DNA from: Chromatiales bacterium
Lineage (GTDB): Bacteria > Pseudomonadota > Gammaproteobacteria > Chromatiales > Chromatiaceae
Length of the DNA stretch: 6,448 nt
Reading direction: 5' to 3'
NCBI GenBank assembly: GCA_022360595.1
Contig: JAKSCN010000276.1
Coordinates: 1 to 6,448 of the forward strand
Of the stretch, positions 5,283 to 6,448 are shown in pieces; positions within the stretch are counted from its first letter, which is position 1, and every line of letters starts with the position of its first letter. A model generated the notes under the pieces. The model was not told the DNA's origin and did no database searches. It was given only the letters and a program-made list of their open reading frames with translations. Position numbers and translations under genes: made by a program.

Positions 5283-6448
5283 TTAGTGCTTAAGTTTTTG
5301 ATCCAGGAATTCCCTGATGAGTATATTTTTTTGGCGGATCATTTCGTCTCCGCCAATTGACCCAAGCAAACCGATAAAACGCAGCCCTGGAAGTACAAAG
5401 GAGGCATCGTGGAAATCCAGATGGTCAGCTCCAGTTATTACCCTCTCCTCATAGTTTTCCCCAGTTGCCTGTTTAAGAAAGTCGTTTCCTCCTAAATGAC
5501 GCTTGCTATAGAGCATCAGATAGGGGGCCGGCACAGCTGCATCGATATTTGTTCCAATAATGCCGCCGTCCATGTTTATAACAACACCACACCTCTTATC
5601 AGATTTACATAGCTCAGTCGCTACAGCGCCGCCCAGTGACAAACCCAAAAGGCCAATTTTGTTTCCATTCGTACATATGTTTTCTTGGCAGCCTGGTACT
5701 GCGTCCATAATTGAGGAAATATTGTCAATTACATACTGACTATCCCGAGCGCGTGCTCTGACGATTTCAGCCAATGTTTTACTTTCGCGATAGATTTCCA
5801 AGGAGATTTTTGCACGTTCGCTTCGATTCAGATCGCCAGCCAGCTTCCCATAGTTTTCAACTTCTTTCAGCCTTTCATCCTCAGACAGGCTATTCTGCAA
5901 AGCGTGATATTCGGCTCTCTGGTCCTTATGTCGAATACTGATAACTACATAGCCGTGGCTGGCAAGGTACTCCATCAGGAACGTGTTTTCTGACGCGATT
6001 GAGAGTAATGCATGATTATAGATCAGTATGGGTAGCTTCCCGCTATCCGCTTTCATTGGCGCGTGCTGGAAGGTGTTCGTTTTCATATTTTTTAAGTAAG
6101 AGGCAAAGAATCGTTCTATCGCTGAAAAACTTGATGGATTATTGAACTCGCTCCAAAGAGTTTCCCGACTATATCGCGCGCTGTCTTCAATTGAAGCAGG
6201 ATACCAAACTTTGAGAGAAAGCCGTCGCGGCGGTACAGTCTCAGGGGATAGTGAGTAATCATGGTCTATCATCACAGCCCCGACAGCATTGGGGCCATCT
6301 GGCGATGGCAGTGTCTGTACCGGAAAGCTGAATGACAATACGAGCGATAGGAGTACTAACAGGATTGCAGCGCTGATGCTTATGATGCGTAGAACGGACC
6401 CAGCAGTGATATCGAGTAGCAACGCTACGAAGACGACACCAGCTACAA
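5283..6448 (-). CDS. Membrane-anchored alpha/beta hydrolase, PAF-acetylhydrolase-like (5' end outside window)
   Basis: This is a serine hydrolase resembling the plasma-type platelet-activating-factor acetylhydrolase family, whose members cleave short or oxidised acyl chains from phospholipids and related esters. Numbering from the TTG at 6422 gives 379 residues: a hydrophobic N-terminus (about 8-35), KVWYPAS (71-77), the oxyanion strand LPILIYNHALLS (130-141) followed by LASHGYVVISIRHKD (153-167), the nucleophile elbow GLSLGG (Ser262), the acid in VINMDGG (Asp285), and the histidine in GADHLDFHD (His334). The triad is complete. The active domain probably faces the periplasm. The frame remains open upstream of 6422 to the window edge and encodes more hydrophobic residues (VAGVVFVALLLDI), with no ATG or GTG, so the true start most likely lies beyond 6448. 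A charged helical insert lies around 175-225. Its substrate is unknown. Confidence 0.88.
   Translation of the reverse strand, partial: VAGVVFVALLLDITAGSVLRIISISAAILLVLLSLVLSFSFPVQTLPSPDGPNAVGAVMIDHDYSLSPETVPPRRLSLKVWYPASIEDSARYSRETLWSEFNNPSSFSAIERFFASYLKNMKTNTFQHAPMKADSGKLPILIYNHALLSIASENTFLMEYLASHGYVVISIRHKDQRAEYHALQNSLSEDERLKEVENYGKLAGDLNRSERAKISLEIYRESKTLAEIVRARARDSQYVIDNISSIMDAVPGCQENICTNGNKIGLLGLSLGGAVATELCKSDKRCGVVINMDGGIIGTNIDAAVPAPYLMLYSKRHLGGNDFLKQATGENYEERVITGADHLDFHDASFVLPGLRFIGLLGSIGGDEMIRQKNILIREFLDQKLKH

Overview
The window reads as bacterial chromosomal DNA of moderate GC content. Protein sequence style, Shine-Dalgarno motifs and gene types suggest a gammaproteobacterium; this is an inference from general resemblance, not from a marker gene. 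There is no rRNA, tRNA, CRISPR array, phage gene or recognisable insertion sequence. All recognised genes are on the minus strand except one TetR-type regulator on the plus strand.

Layout from left to right. (1) Positions 1-546 (minus) hold the secreted N-terminal third of a family 5 (oligopeptide/dipeptide type) ABC-transporter substrate-binding protein, cut by the window edge. (2) Positions 547-828 are intergenic, with the terminator of the next gene and several inverted repeats upstream of the transporter gene. (3) Positions 829-2595 (minus) encode a full-length SulP-family anion permease with a C-terminal STAS domain. (4) Positions 2596-2923 are a 328-bp AT-rich gap with a probable permease leader and a 19-bp perfect hairpin lying next to a tandem copy of one of its own arms. 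(5) Positions 2924-3571 (minus) encode a peroxiredoxin-like thiol protein with a WCPYC motif. It is transcribed divergently from (6) a TetR-family repressor at 3697-4272 (plus). The 125 bp between them carries three copies of a TGA-N8-TCA element overlapping plausible promoters. (7) Positions 4280-4750 (minus) encode a PaaI-type hotdog thioesterase that converges on the regulator with a 7-bp gap. (8) Positions 4751-5282 are a 532-bp stretch without a recognisable gene, although one plus-strand frame stays open throughout and could encode a small single-pass membrane protein. (9) Positions 5283-6448 (minus) hold a membrane-anchored alpha/beta hydrolase of the platelet-activating-factor acetylhydrolase type; its reading frame is still open at the right edge, so its start probably lies outside.

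The most coherent functional unit is 2924-4272: a thiol-based peroxiredoxin-like protein and a TetR repressor with a cysteine in its ligand-binding domain, sharing a control region with repeated operator-like elements. A redox- or electrophile-responsive switch is a reasonable but untested reading. The other genes (peptide uptake, sulfate/bicarbonate-type anion transport, thioesterase, lipase-like hydrolase) look like separate single-gene transcription units. I do not see a clear multi-gene novel system; the interest lies mainly in the regulatory repeats and in the orphan 4751-5282 region.
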